The position numbers and the translations under genes are program-made. The notes under the pieces are model-generated. The model saw only the letters and a list, made by a program, of their open reading frames with translations, did no database searches and was not told the origin of the DNA. This document shows positions 7,049 to 15,269 of a stretch of 64,000 nt of DNA, one piece after another (positions within the stretch are counted from its first letter, which is position 1; every line of letters begins with the position of its first letter). The DNA comes from Chitinophaga sp. H8 (GTDB lineage: Bacteria; Bacteroidota; Bacteroidia; Chitinophagales; Chitinophagaceae): positions 2,294,001 to 2,358,000 of the forward strand of contig NZ_JBEXAC010000001.1 of assembly GCF_040567655.1 (NCBI RefSeq), in the 5' to 3' direction.

Positions 7049-10000
7049 TTAGAAGCTCAGGTTTAAACCAGCAGATACCGATTTAACCGCCGGATAACGA
7101 TAGTAGGTAACACCATTTACTGCCTGCTCCGGGTCCATTCCTTTGTGGTTATACCACGTCAGCAGGTTCTCTCCCTGCAGGTACACCGTTACCCGGTTCA
7201 GCCGTGCCTTATCCAGGATAGACTTAGGCAGCGTATAACTCAGGTTCACACTCTTTAGCCGGCCGTAGGTGGCATCATACAAAAAGCGGGTAGATGTTTG
7301 TGTCCAGCCCGAATTGTCGGTTGTCAGCACAGGGATATCCGTATTCTTATGCTGTGGTGTCCACCGGTTCAGCATATCCTCATGCCAGGCTCTTCCCGGA
7401 TTGTTGCCATTGTGCATCAGAAATGTAACATCATTATCCAGTATCTTACCTCCCAGGCTATACGTTATCAAAAAGGAGAGCGATAATCCTTTATAATCAA
7501 AGGTATTGGTAAACCCACCGTACACATCCGGCAATGCAGAGCCACTGTAATACTGCGTACCATCGGCATAGCTATATGTTTTGGTTTTCTTGCCGTCGGC
7601 ACCGGTTACAAACCATTGTGCCTTTCCGTTTTCCGGATCTACTCCTGCCCACTCCCGTATAAAGAAGTCGTAGATAGACGTCCCTACCATCAGCTTTTTA
7701 GTACCGCTGATGATTTCTTTTTGCGGTAGTTCTGTGATTTTATTTTTATAGTGTGTCAGGTTCAGATCTACTGTCCAGGAAAAGTCCTTGTTCCTTACCG
7801 GTACGCCACGGAGTTGCAGTTCCACCCCGTTGTTTTTAAGAGAGCCGATATTTTCATCTATTGCATCATACCCGGTAGATAATGCCAGTGGCAGGGAATA
7901 CAACAGGTCTTTTGATTTACGTTGAAAGTATTCTACAGATCCTGAAATACGATTATCCAGCATCGCAAAATCCACTCCCAGGTTCAGATTCAGATTGGTT
8001 TCCCATTTCAGGTGGGGGTTATACAGGCTATCCCGGTAGGTACCCCCTTCTCCCAGGTTATTATTGATCACGTACAGGCTTTTGTAGGCATAATAGCTAC
8101 CAATATTATCATTTCCCTGTCCGCCATAACTTGCACGTAATGTCAATGCATCTAACCAGCTTGTTTCCTTGAGCCAGGCTTCCTGTGCCAGTTTCCAGGA
8201 GGCACCCACTGACCAGAAAGTACCCCAACGGTTGTCCGGCGAAAAGCGGGAGGAGCCATCTGTACGCAGTGATGCAGAGAAATAATATCGTTGCTGATAG
8301 TCATATTCCGCACGACCCAGGTAGCTGGCCAGTTTATAGCTGTCTGAGTAACCTGTGAAATCATTCAGCTGGGAAGCCGCCACTGGTTCATCAAAGCCCA
8401 GCAAGGCAAATCCCTGCCTGCTGCCGGTAATAAACCGTGTGCCGTAGCTATAGGCCTCCTGCCCCGCCAGCAGGTTAATATGATGGTCTTTATTGAATGT
8501 TTTCTCGTAAGTAAATATGTTGTTGAATGTCCAGGAGAAAGTACGGGTATTCCCTTTATCCACGGTACCACCTATAGGAGCATTAAAACCAAATGCGGGA
8601 TTGGTATAGAAGTGGCTGTTGCTGGTTGTATAATCCGCATTATAACTGGTTTTAAACTTCAGTTGATCCCAGATGGTAGCCTCCGCATATACACGGGCAG
8701 AAACATCATCCCTTAATATCTGTGATTTGTCCAGGTTGATAGTACCCAGCAGATTGCTCCGGGGATTAGCTGCACTGGGGCGGTAATCACCATAGTCAAT
8801 CTGTTTATTGCCATTAGCATCCAGCAGGTAAGTACCGTCATTAAGATTGCGCTTGTAAATGGGGTAAAAACCAGGGATGAGACGGCCATAGTTCACCACA
8901 TTATCCGAGCGGCTGTCTTCTGATGGCGGGTATGCCTGATCAGCATGTGCCGCACTGATATTGGCACCTACTTTCAGCCAGTCTTTCGCATCCAGGTCGA
9001 TATTGGTACGGGCATTATAACGTTTAAATCCGGAGCCCAGATAAATACCCTGGTCGTTCAGGTAACCGCCGGAAATATAATACCTGCTTTTATCTGTTGC
9101 ACCGCTGATACTAAGATTGGCCTCTGTTCGTTGTCCGGTACGCTGCAACGCTTTTGACCAGTTATCATTCCATAAAGGGCTTGCGCCCGGTACAATTTTA
9201 CCATCCAGGCCTACCGGTTGTGGGTATGCCGCACCATAAGGGTTAATACCCAGATCGCTGATGATGGTACTGCTGGCCAGCCTCGCAGCAGCATCCGGTG
9301 TCAGGTTGTCCGACAACCCCTTATTTCTCAAAGCCTCCCAGTAAAGTTCAAAGTATTGGTTGGTATTCATTTGTTTGTAATCTTCTACGGCCCTTTTGGA
9401 AAAGCCCTGGCTTACCCGCACATCAATCGTGCTGCCATCTTTGCTTTTCTTTCCTTGTTTGGTAGTGATAATAATCACCCCATTGGCACCACGGGAACCA
9501 TAAAGCGCGCTCGAAGCTGCATCTTTCAAAACACTTACGGAAGCGATATCATAGGGATTGATCGCACTGATGCTTCCGGAGTAAGGCACCCCGTCTACCA
9601 CATACAGCGGATCACTGGAAGCGTTGATAGAGCCTACCCCCCGGATACGGATGGTGGCTTCAGTACCTGGTTGTCCGCTGGCAGAAGTTGACTGTACACC
9701 GGCCGCCAGGCCCTGCAATGCTTTTGACACATTGGATACCTGTCTGTTTTCCAGCTGATCCCCTTTGATCTGTGAAATGGAGCCCGTATAACTTGATTTC
9801 TTCGTAGCACCATAGGCAATCACGACTACTTCATCAATCGCCCTGCTGCTGGCTTCCAGTAAAACAGTAATAGGGCTGGTACTCACCGGAATTTCCTGCG
9901 GCACCATCCCAATAAAGCTCACCAGCAGCGTAGTGGCCGCAGGGTCATTTATTTCCAGTTTAAATTGTCCGTCACTATTCGTCACCACACCTTTCGCAGT

Positions 10001-10138
10001 GCCCTTTACTGACACAGAAGCACCCGGTAGCGGCTCTTTTTCTTTGGCCGACAAAACAGTACCACTTACTACCCGCGTTTGCGAAAAGGCCGCAAATGGC
10101 AACAGTAATAAGAGTGAAATGTAAATCCGTTGTAACAT
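7049..10138 (-). CDS. SusC/RagA family TonB-linked outer-membrane transporter
   Basis: 1029 residues. A signal peptide (cleavage after about residue 19, AAFSQ) is followed by a carboxypeptidase-D regulatory-like domain (about 22-95, VSGTVLSAKEKEPLPGASVSVKG) and then the plug domain (IKGDQLENRQVSNVSKALQGLAAGV and the SusC signature YVVDGVPYSGS...LKDAASSALYGSRGANGVIIITTK). The rest is a beta-barrel ending in the aromatic C-terminus LNLSF. It takes up ligand across the outer membrane using TonB energy with the downstream SusD. No STN domain is present, so it is not an anti-sigma-coupled type. Transcription starts far upstream, leaving an unusually long leader. Confidence 0.96.
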   Translation of the reverse strand: MLQRIYISLLLLLPFAAFSQTRVVSGTVLSAKEKEPLPGASVSVKGTAKGVVTNSDGQFKLEINDPAATTLLVSFIGMVPQEIPVSTSPITVLLEASSRAIDEVVVIAYGATKKSSYTGSISQIKGDQLENRQVSNVSKALQGLAAGVQSTSASGQPGTEATIRIRGVGSINASSDPLYVVDGVPYSGSISAINPYDIASVSVLKDAASSALYGSRGANGVIIITTKQGKKSKDGSTIDVRVSQGFSKRAVEDYKQMNTNQYFELYWEALRNKGLSDNLTPDAAARLASSTIISDLGINPYGAAYPQPVGLDGKIVPGASPLWNDNWSKALQRTGQRTEANLSISGATDKSRYYISGGYLNDQGIYLGSGFKRYNARTNIDLDAKDWLKVGANISAAHADQAYPPSEDSRSDNVVNYGRLIPGFYPIYKRNLNDGTYLLDANGNKQIDYGDYRPSAANPRSNLLGTINLDKSQILRDDVSARVYAEATIWDQLKFKTSYNADYTTSNSHFYTNPAFGFNAPIGGTVDKGNTRTFSWTFNNIFTYEKTFNKDHHINLLAGQEAYSYGTRFITGSRQGFALLGFDEPVAASQLNDFTGYSDSYKLASYLGRAEYDYQQRYYFSASLRTDGSSRFSPDNRWGTFWSVGASWKLAQEAWLKETSWLDALTLRASYGGQGNDNIGSYYAYKSLYVINNNLGEGGTYRDSLYNPHLKWETNLNLNLGVDFAMLDNRISGSVEYFQRKSKDLLYSLPLALSTGYDAIDENIGSLKNNGVELQLRGVPVRNKDFSWTVDLNLTHYKNKITELPQKEIISGTKKLMVGTSIYDFFIREWAGVDPENGKAQWFVTGADGKKTKTYSYADGTQYYSGSALPDVYGGFTNTFDYKGLSLSFLITYSLGGKILDNDVTFLMHNGNNPGRAWHEDMLNRWTPQHKNTDIPVLTTDNSGWTQTSTRFLYDATYGRLKSVNLSYTLPKSILDKARLNRVTVYLQGENLLTWYNHKGMDPEQAVNGVTYYRYPAVKSVSAGLNLSF

Positions 10139-10537
10139 AATAATGTGTATTAATTTAAAAAAGATGATTTGGGAAAATAGCTACTACACTGCCATTGCGG
10201 AGCTTATTCAGATATGGGCAATACAATGCCTTCACACGACAGCCGCTGCCTGTTGAAAAAATGGTTCCGTGCTATAAGTATTTTCTTTTGATATACCTGG
10301 CAAGTGAAACAGGTATGATTACTACTTTTTAAATGGTGAAAAATGCACCTGCTACAGTTTTAGCATGATGCATCCTGATATGGTTTTCCTGGTTGTTGTG
10401 TGATCAATAACAAGCTATTGCCGATAGCAATGATTTCCTTTAAAATGTGTACAAATAATGCCGTGCTAACAGATACCATATACTCCGCAGCAAAGCTTTT
10501 AACAATTACCCTACCAATCAAGTAGGGTTATGCTGCG
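10139..10537 (-). promoter_or_regulatory. Long 5' leader of the first susCD operon
   Basis: About 390 bases lie between the predicted start of transcription and the susC start codon. No open frame of coding character was found. The first bases hold a perfect dyad (10508-10528), and short complementary words (GCTAT/ATAGC near 10420) suggest some folding. A regulatory leader is inferred from length alone. Confidence 0.4.
10508..10528. promoter_or_regulatory. Dyad at the predicted susC transcription start
   Basis: ACCCTAC and GTAGGGT form a perfect 7-base inverted repeat separated by 7 bases, just downstream of the -7 box. The position suits an operator or a 5'-end hairpin. Confidence 0.5.
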
Positions 10538-10569
10538 CAAAGCTAGGGGTATTTTAAATAAACAACAAA
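10538..10569 (-). promoter_or_regulatory. Promoter of the first susCD operon
   Basis: On the minus strand TTTG (10569-10566), 20 bases, then TAGCTTTG (10545-10538). This is a full match to the Bacteroidota primary sigma consensus. The start of transcription would be near 10532. Confidence 0.7.
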
Positions 10570-10613
10570 ATAAATGTTAAAAAGTTCTGAAAACAGTCGT
10601 TCAGACAGCACAT

Positions 10614-10647
10614 AAAAAAGAGGTTACGTCCGGAGAAGTAACCTCTT
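10614..10647 (-). terminator. Terminator of rnhA
   Basis: On the minus strand a perfect 10-base stem AAGAGGTTAC/GTAACCTCTT (10647-10638 with 10627-10618) closes a 10-base loop and is followed by T's. A second small hairpin (10652-10671, ATACCTG/CAGGTAT) lies between it and the rnhA stop. Confidence 0.85.
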
Positions 10648-10682
10648 AGCAATACCTGGATATACAGGTATTTAGTATCGTA

Positions 10683-11147
10683 TTATTGTGCAGCTGCCAT
10701 TTCAAAGCCTTCATCCACCAGCCAGTCGCGGCTATCTGCCGCCTGTGTAGCCAGTTCATCACAGCGGTTATTAAAAGGGTTGCTGGCATGCCCTTTTACC
10801 CATACCATTTTCACTTTATGTTTTCTGTATAATGGAATAAAGCGCATCCACAGGTCCTTGTTCTTCTTATCTTTAAACCCTGTCTTCACCCAACTCCAGA
10901 GCCATCCTTTTTCAATGCTGTTTACTACATACTGGCTATCTGTATAGATCGTCACTTCCTGTCCGTCTTTTTTCAATGCTTCCAGCGCAACGATGACCGC
11001 CAACAGCTCCATGCGGTTATTAGTGGTACTGCGATATCCTTGCGACAATTCCTTTCTGATGTTTCCCCATATCAGCACTACCCCATATCCTCCGGGTCCG
11101 GGATTACCCCGTGAAGCACCATCTGTATATATTATCAGTTCAGCCAT
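10683..11147 (-). CDS. rnhA: Ribonuclease HI
   Basis: 154 residues, standard length. It degrades the RNA strand of RNA-DNA hybrids such as primers and R-loops. The four catalytic acids are in place: Asp9 in YTDGASRGNPGPGGYG, Glu in NNRMELLAV, Asp in IYTDSQYV and Asp in NNRCDELAT. The basic handle region (KTGFKDKKNKDLWMRFIPLYRKHKVKMVWVKGH) and the catalytic-loop His are kept. It is a single transcription unit with its own promoter match (11164-11171) and a strong terminator. Confidence 0.97.
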   Translation of the reverse strand: MAELIIYTDGASRGNPGPGGYGVVLIWGNIRKELSQGYRSTTNNRMELLAVIVALEALKKDGQEVTIYTDSQYVVNSIEKGWLWSWVKTGFKDKKNKDLWMRFIPLYRKHKVKMVWVKGHASNPFNNRCDELATQAADSRDWLVDEGFEMAAAQ

Positions 11148-11163
11148 TATAAAATTTAAGCGG

Positions 11164-11171
11164 CAAATATA
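11164..11171 (-). promoter_or_regulatory. -7 element of the rnhA promoter
   Basis: TATATTTG on the minus strand (TAnnTTTG), 16 bases before the rnhA start codon, implying a very short leader. No clear -33 TTTG is seen. Confidence 0.5.
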
Positions 11172-11241
11172 GGGAAATAGTTATCAGTTTGCCTGCTCCC
11201 TTCGTACAGGTCCGCAACGGGCAGCAGTAGCACAGATGTAT

Positions 11242-12879
11242 TTATACCTGGAAAACACCTACATTAAAATGATCCGCTACCGGCGCCTGGTTGGCCGCAG
11301 CGATACTTTCTGCAATCACTTGCCGGGTATCTGCCGGATCAATAATATCATCTACCCACAAGCGGGCAGCAGCATAGTAAGGAGTAGTCTGGCTGTTATA
11401 CCGGTCTGTAATATGGGAAAGCAATTTTTTTTCATCTTCCGGAGTAATCTCTTCCCCTTTCGCTTTGAGAGAAGCCACCTGTATCTGCAATAATGTTTTG
11501 GCCGCCTGTTCCCCGCCCATTACCGCAATTTTAGCGGTGGGCCATGCATAGATGAACCGGGGATCATAGGCTTTGCCGCACATGGCATAGTTACCTGCAC
11601 CATAGGAATTACCAATGATCACGGTGATCTTGGGCACAACAGAATTAGCTACCGCGTTCACGAGTTTAGCACCATCCTTGATGATCCCGGCATGTTCACT
11701 GCGGCTACCTACCATAAAGCCGGTTACATCCTGTAAAAACACAAGGGGGATTTTTTTCTGGTTGCAGTTCATGATAAATCGGGCTGCTTTATCTGCACTA
11801 TCGTTATAGATCACCCCTCCCATCTGCATTTCTCCTTTTTTGCTTTTCACTATTTTCCGCTGATTGGCAACTATCCCCACGGCCCAGCCATCGATACGGG
11901 CATACCCACATATAATGCTCTTTCCATAATCCTGTTTGTATTGATCAAATTCGGAATTATCAACGATCCGTGCAATCACCTCTTCCATATTGTAAGGCTT
12001 GGAGCTGTCGGCAGGCAGCAATCCCAGCAGCTCCTGCGGATCTTTTGCCGGTGGTGCTGGTGCTATCCGGTCAAAACCTGCATTTAAGGGATGCCCCAGT
12101 TTACTCACGATCCTTTTTATCTGGTCCAGGCATGCTTCATCCGTTTTAAATTTATAATCTGCAATGCCGGAAATCTCTGTATGTGTAATAGCCCCTCCTA
12201 ACGTTTCTGCATCTACGTCTTCTCCAATGGCTGCTTTTACGAGATAAGGGCCCGCCAGGAAAATAGAGCCGTTCCCTTCTACCATCAATACTTCATCACT
12301 CATAATAGGCAGGTAAGCCCCCCCAGCTACACAACTGCCCATGACAGCAGCTATTTGTGTAATCCCCATAGCACTCATCCGGGCATTATTACGGAAGATG
12401 CGTCCAAAGTGTTCTTTATCCGGAAAGATCTCGTCCTGCATGGGCAAATAAACACCTGCACTATCCACCAGGTAAATCACCGGCAGTCTGTTTTCCATTG
12501 CTATTTCCTGCAAACGCAGGTTCTTTTTGCCGGTCATCGGAAACCAGGCCCCTGCTTTTACAGTCATATCATTGGCCACAATCATGCACTGGCGCCCGCT
12601 TACATACCCTATTCCCCCTACAGTACCTGCAGCCGGACAACCACCATGTTCTGCATACATATCATACGCAGCAAATGTGCCTATTTCCAGAAAACTGCTG
12701 TCTTTATCTATCAGATACGCGATACGCTCTCTGGCATTTAACTTCCCCCTTTGCTTCACCTTCTCCATATTCTTTTTGCCTCCTCCCTGTTCTATTACGC
12801 CCGCGCGTGTTTTCATCGTGCTAATGGCCAGGCGCATGGCGTCTTCATTCTTGTTGCGTTCCAGTTGCTGTTGATCCAT
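11242..12879 (-). CDS. Acyl-CoA carboxylase beta subunit, methylcrotonyl-CoA type
   Basis: 545 residues from the ATG at 12879. The frame stays open for 23 more codons to a TTG, but the ATG gives the usual N-terminus (MDQQQLERNKNEDAM). It is a biotin-dependent carboxyltransferase: an N-terminal half with RGKLNARERIAYLID and DSAGVYLPMQDEIFPDKEHFGR, then the two oxyanion-hole regions GSCVAGGAYLPIMSDE and IIGNSYGAGNYAMCG. The FPDKEHFGRIF stretch favours methylcrotonyl-CoA carboxylase (leucine breakdown) over propionyl-CoA carboxylase. The biotin-carrying alpha subunit is not next to it. It is distinct from accD in the same window. No terminator is seen before rnhA, 94 bases downstream. Confidence 0.9.
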   Translation of the reverse strand: MDQQQLERNKNEDAMRLAISTMKTRAGVIEQGGGKKNMEKVKQRGKLNARERIAYLIDKDSSFLEIGTFAAYDMYAEHGGCPAAGTVGGIGYVSGRQCMIVANDMTVKAGAWFPMTGKKNLRLQEIAMENRLPVIYLVDSAGVYLPMQDEIFPDKEHFGRIFRNNARMSAMGITQIAAVMGSCVAGGAYLPIMSDEVLMVEGNGSIFLAGPYLVKAAIGEDVDAETLGGAITHTEISGIADYKFKTDEACLDQIKRIVSKLGHPLNAGFDRIAPAPPAKDPQELLGLLPADSSKPYNMEEVIARIVDNSEFDQYKQDYGKSIICGYARIDGWAVGIVANQRKIVKSKKGEMQMGGVIYNDSADKAARFIMNCNQKKIPLVFLQDVTGFMVGSRSEHAGIIKDGAKLVNAVANSVVPKITVIIGNSYGAGNYAMCGKAYDPRFIYAWPTAKIAVMGGEQAAKTLLQIQVASLKAKGEEITPEDEKKLLSHITDRYNSQTTPYYAAARLWVDDIIDPADTRQVIAESIAAANQAPVADHFNVGVFQV

Positions 12880-13031
12880 ACAGATAAGTTTATTCTCTAA
12901 AAATAAGGTTAATTGATGAAAGGGCGCCAATGCCTCCTTCCAAAACAACGGGAATCGCTGATCTGGCTATGAGGAAGCCCGGTTATCTGCACAGTGAAAG
13001 CAGCTTTTTTTTGCATTTTTAATAACAAACT

Positions 13032-13050
13032 GTTACTTTGTTAAAGTAAC
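13032..13050. promoter_or_regulatory. Perfect dyad in the divergent carboxylase/DinB gap
   Basis: GTTACTTT, 3 bases, AAAGTAAC: a perfect 8-base inverted repeat between two diverging genes. It resembles a dimeric repressor operator. No regulator gene is adjacent, so the binding protein is unknown. Confidence 0.45.
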
Positions 13051-13096
13051 TGGCATTATTGACCGCTATATATTTCACGTTTTATAAATTTTCCCC

Positions 13097-13555
13097 ATGA
13101 CACCCACTCATTACCTGGCCACCGCCCTGCAAAATATATATGATGGCTCCCCCTGGATTGATGTCACACTCACTTCACACCTGAAGGAGATCAACTCCCG
13201 GCAAGCCGTTCAGCAGATTAAGGGGTCTAATTGTATCTGGCAGATAGTAAACCATATGGTATTCTGGCATCAGCGGGTAATGCGTCATCTTAACAATGAA
13301 AAACTGGAACAGGATGGGGATCTTCCTGATTTTTATATGCCCGAAAATCACGGAGAAGCCAACTGGCAGGCTACCCTTCACCGGCTGGAACATTCCTTTG
13401 CACTAATGGTAACGGCTATCCGGGAATTTCCTGAAGATAAACTCTATGAAGTGTTGCCGGGCATGGAACAATTAAGCATTTACTACCTGCAAGGTATCAT
13501 AGAACATGATGCTTATCACCTCGGACAAATCGTGTTGCTGCAGAAGTATCAGTAA
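13097..13555 (+). CDS. DinB-like four-helix metalloprotein
   Basis: 152 residues. It fits the DinB/YfiT-like superfamily: four-helix bundle proteins that usually hold a divalent metal with three histidines and often act as thiol-dependent S-transferases. The candidate ligands are His in IVNHMVFWHQR (about residue 53) and the two in IIEHDAYHLGQI (about 135 and 139), the classic HxxxH end motif. It stands alone between a divergent carboxylase gene and a convergent MarR-GNAT gene. The substrate is unknown. Confidence 0.85.
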   Translation: MTPTHYLATALQNIYDGSPWIDVTLTSHLKEINSRQAVQQIKGSNCIWQIVNHMVFWHQRVMRHLNNEKLEQDGDLPDFYMPENHGEANWQATLHRLEHSFALMVTAIREFPEDKLYEVLPGMEQLSIYYLQGIIEHDAYHLGQIVLLQKYQ

Positions 13556-13616
13556 ACCGGAAATAATCGCTTCATGGCCAGGAGGCAGTGGCTGAGGATG
13601 CTGCTCTTAGTACGCC

Positions 13617-14564
13617 TTAATTGGTAATAGTCAGCTCGTAGCGCTGTTCATACAAATGCTGTCCCCACATTTCCAGGTATTTCTCTCCCGTTTTATGAAA
13701 TCCTGCCTTTTTATACAGGTCAATTGCAGTGGTTTGCATGCTGGTGGTCAACAGATATACCTTCTGATAGTTTTTTTCCCGGCAGAAGTCAATGGCATTT
13801 GTCAGCAATTTCTTCCCTAATCCCAGGCCCCGGAAATCAGGATGTACCAGGAACCACCTCAGCTGCGCCAGGTGCCTGGAAGAGCCTAAAATAGCCACCG
13901 CCCCTATAATCTGTTCCTGGTAGGTAGCCAGGAATAACCGGTCTTTTCCCGGATTATAAGATTGTAAAAACTCATGAAAGGTTTTACATACATAGGATTC
14001 AAATTCCAGATTATAACCTGTTTCTTTTGCATATAATTGTCCGTGCAGATAAATAAGGTAACCTACATCACCAGGTAACAACTGCTCCCGGAAAACAATA
14101 TCCGATGACGTTATATCATCTGAGGCAGGATGTTCTCCTTCCAGTACCTGCTGAATTTTTTTCATGGCGGAGGCCACCGTATTTTGCTGCGCTTCCGGCA
14201 ATGGATGTAAAAGTTGCCCAATCTCTGCATTCGATTTTTCATCCAGGCTATCCAGTAGTTTTTTGCCTTTGAGGCTTAAATGCAGGAAATACGTACGTCC
14301 GTCGGCGGCAGACTTTTTACGGGTGATCCACCCTTCCTTTTCGAAGGCTTTCACGATCCGGCTCAGGTATCCCCCATCTATATGCGTACGCTCAATCAGC
14401 TTGCCAGCTGTGCAATTTTCCATATGCCCGATCTCATACAATACCCTTACTTCTGATAAGGAAAGCCGGCTATCCAGGATGTGCTGGTTGAGCAACCCTA
14501 CTACCCCGGTATAAAAGCGGTTAAACTGACGGACTTCTTTTATAAGTGCAGGACTGGCAGACAT
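13617..14564 (-). CDS. MarR-family regulator fused to a GNAT acetyltransferase
   Basis: 315 residues. Residues about 1-145 are a MarR winged helix (LSEVRVLYEIGHMENCTAGKLIERTHIDGGYLSRIVKAFEKEGWITRKKSAADGRTYFLHLSLKGKKLLDSL). Residues about 155-312 are a GNAT acetyltransferase with the acetyl-CoA loop FRGLGLGKKLL and the closing TAIDLYKKAGFHKTGEKYLEMWG. The fusion is a known architecture whose usual target and acetyl acceptor are undefined. Its gene follows a small membrane-protein gene on the same strand (85-base gap). That gap contains paired direct repeats that could be its own binding sites. Confidence 0.92.
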   Translation of the reverse strand: MSASPALIKEVRQFNRFYTGVVGLLNQHILDSRLSLSEVRVLYEIGHMENCTAGKLIERTHIDGGYLSRIVKAFEKEGWITRKKSAADGRTYFLHLSLKGKKLLDSLDEKSNAEIGQLLHPLPEAQQNTVASAMKKIQQVLEGEHPASDDITSSDIVFREQLLPGDVGYLIYLHGQLYAKETGYNLEFESYVCKTFHEFLQSYNPGKDRLFLATYQEQIIGAVAILGSSRHLAQLRWFLVHPDFRGLGLGKKLLTNAIDFCREKNYQKVYLLTTSMQTTAIDLYKKAGFHKTGEKYLEMWGQHLYEQRYELTITN

Positions 14565-14602
14565 ATCTCTTTATTTACCAATGTAAATTGCGTAATAAAG
14601 TT

Positions 14603-14637
14603 GACAAAAGCAAGTTTATTATTTGGCAAAAGCAAAT
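14603..14637. promoter_or_regulatory. Direct repeats before the MarR-GNAT gene
   Basis: CAAAAGCAAGT (14605-14615) and CAAAAGCAAAT (14627-14637) lie exactly 22 bases apart, two helical turns, about 40-70 bases before the start codon. They could be autoregulatory sites. Confidence 0.4.
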
Positions 14638-14649
14638 ATCATTTGGGGG

Positions 14650-15144
14650 CTATAATTCGCTTTTCCGGAGGATCACTTCTGCTACAAAACGGCCGGGTTC
14701 TTCCGGGCTGATGACTACTTTTTTCTTCCCATACTGGATCAAAACCAGGTCGGTGGTGTTGGTACACCATAGCTCCAGTCCACCCAGTTTGGAGGATGTA
14801 AAAAGACCAAAATAGCCAAATAATCCACCTACCCCGAAGGACCTTAACAGCACCCCGGTTTCTCCTTTTTCCAGGGGTTTTACTAAAGTCACTTCATCCA
14901 GGGGAATGTAAATGCTTTTAAAAGGTCTTTTGATCCGGATGGCAGCCCGTGTAACTTCATAAAATTGCGGATGCAGGCCCCAGGTAACAAAGATCAATGG
15001 AATTAGTATCGCCAAAGAAACAAAGGCAGCCTTCCCGCCGCCAGCCCTGTCATAGATACCGAACCCCAATAACAGCAGGCTTACCAAGATAATAATATTC
15101 GTAATGAGTGTACAGGGCAGATCGTTTCTGGTGTTAAAGCGCAT
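14650..15144 (-). CDS. Small membrane protein with bacterial PH-like domain
   Basis: 164 residues. Two transmembrane helices at about 13-32 and 38-57 (LITNIIILVSLLLLGFGIYD; KAAFVSLAILIPLIFVTWGL) are followed by a beta-rich domain (about 60-160: FYEVTRAAIRIKRPFKSIYIPLDEVTLVKPL...WCTNTTDLVLIQYGKKKVVISPEEPGRFVAEV). This pattern matches bacterial PH-like (bPH) membrane proteins of unknown function. A TAATTTTG promoter match lies 30 bases upstream. It may share a transcript with the MarR-GNAT gene. Confidence 0.7.
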   Translation of the reverse strand: MRFNTRNDLPCTLITNIIILVSLLLLGFGIYDRAGGGKAAFVSLAILIPLIFVTWGLHPQFYEVTRAAIRIKRPFKSIYIPLDEVTLVKPLEKGETGVLLRSFGVGGLFGYFGLFTSSKLGGLELWCTNTTDLVLIQYGKKKVVISPEEPGRFVAEVILRKSEL

Positions 15145-15173
15145 AGGAAAAACATTTTATTTGCCGGGCAGCG

Positions 15174-15181
15174 CAAAATTA
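15174..15181 (-). promoter_or_regulatory. -7 element before the PH-like membrane protein gene
   Basis: TAATTTTG on the minus strand fits TAnnTTTG, giving a leader of about 25 bases. The -33 region is only A/T-rich. Confidence 0.45.
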
Positions 15182-15198
15182 TCTAAAGCTATAAAGGT

Positions 15199-15233
15199 AA
15201 AAAAAAGGCAGCAGCCTGGGAAATGCTGCTGCC
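15199..15233 (-). terminator. Terminator of the ABC permease gene
   Basis: On the minus strand GGCAGCAG/CTGCTGCC (15233-15226 with 15214-15207) closes an 11-base loop and is followed by eight T's. Confidence 0.9.
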
Positions 15234-15269
15234 GCTACAAACAGTTATAAATGAAACGGGTGTTATTGT

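Noticed and set aside
2170..12879. Carboxylase at 11242-12879 as the partner of accD
   Set aside because: It is a full-length methylcrotonyl/propionyl-type carboxyltransferase with both halves in one chain, not AccA.
12880..12948. N-terminal extension of the carboxylase to the upstream TTG
   Set aside because: The extra residues match no carboxylase N-terminus and the ATG at 12879 gives the normal start.
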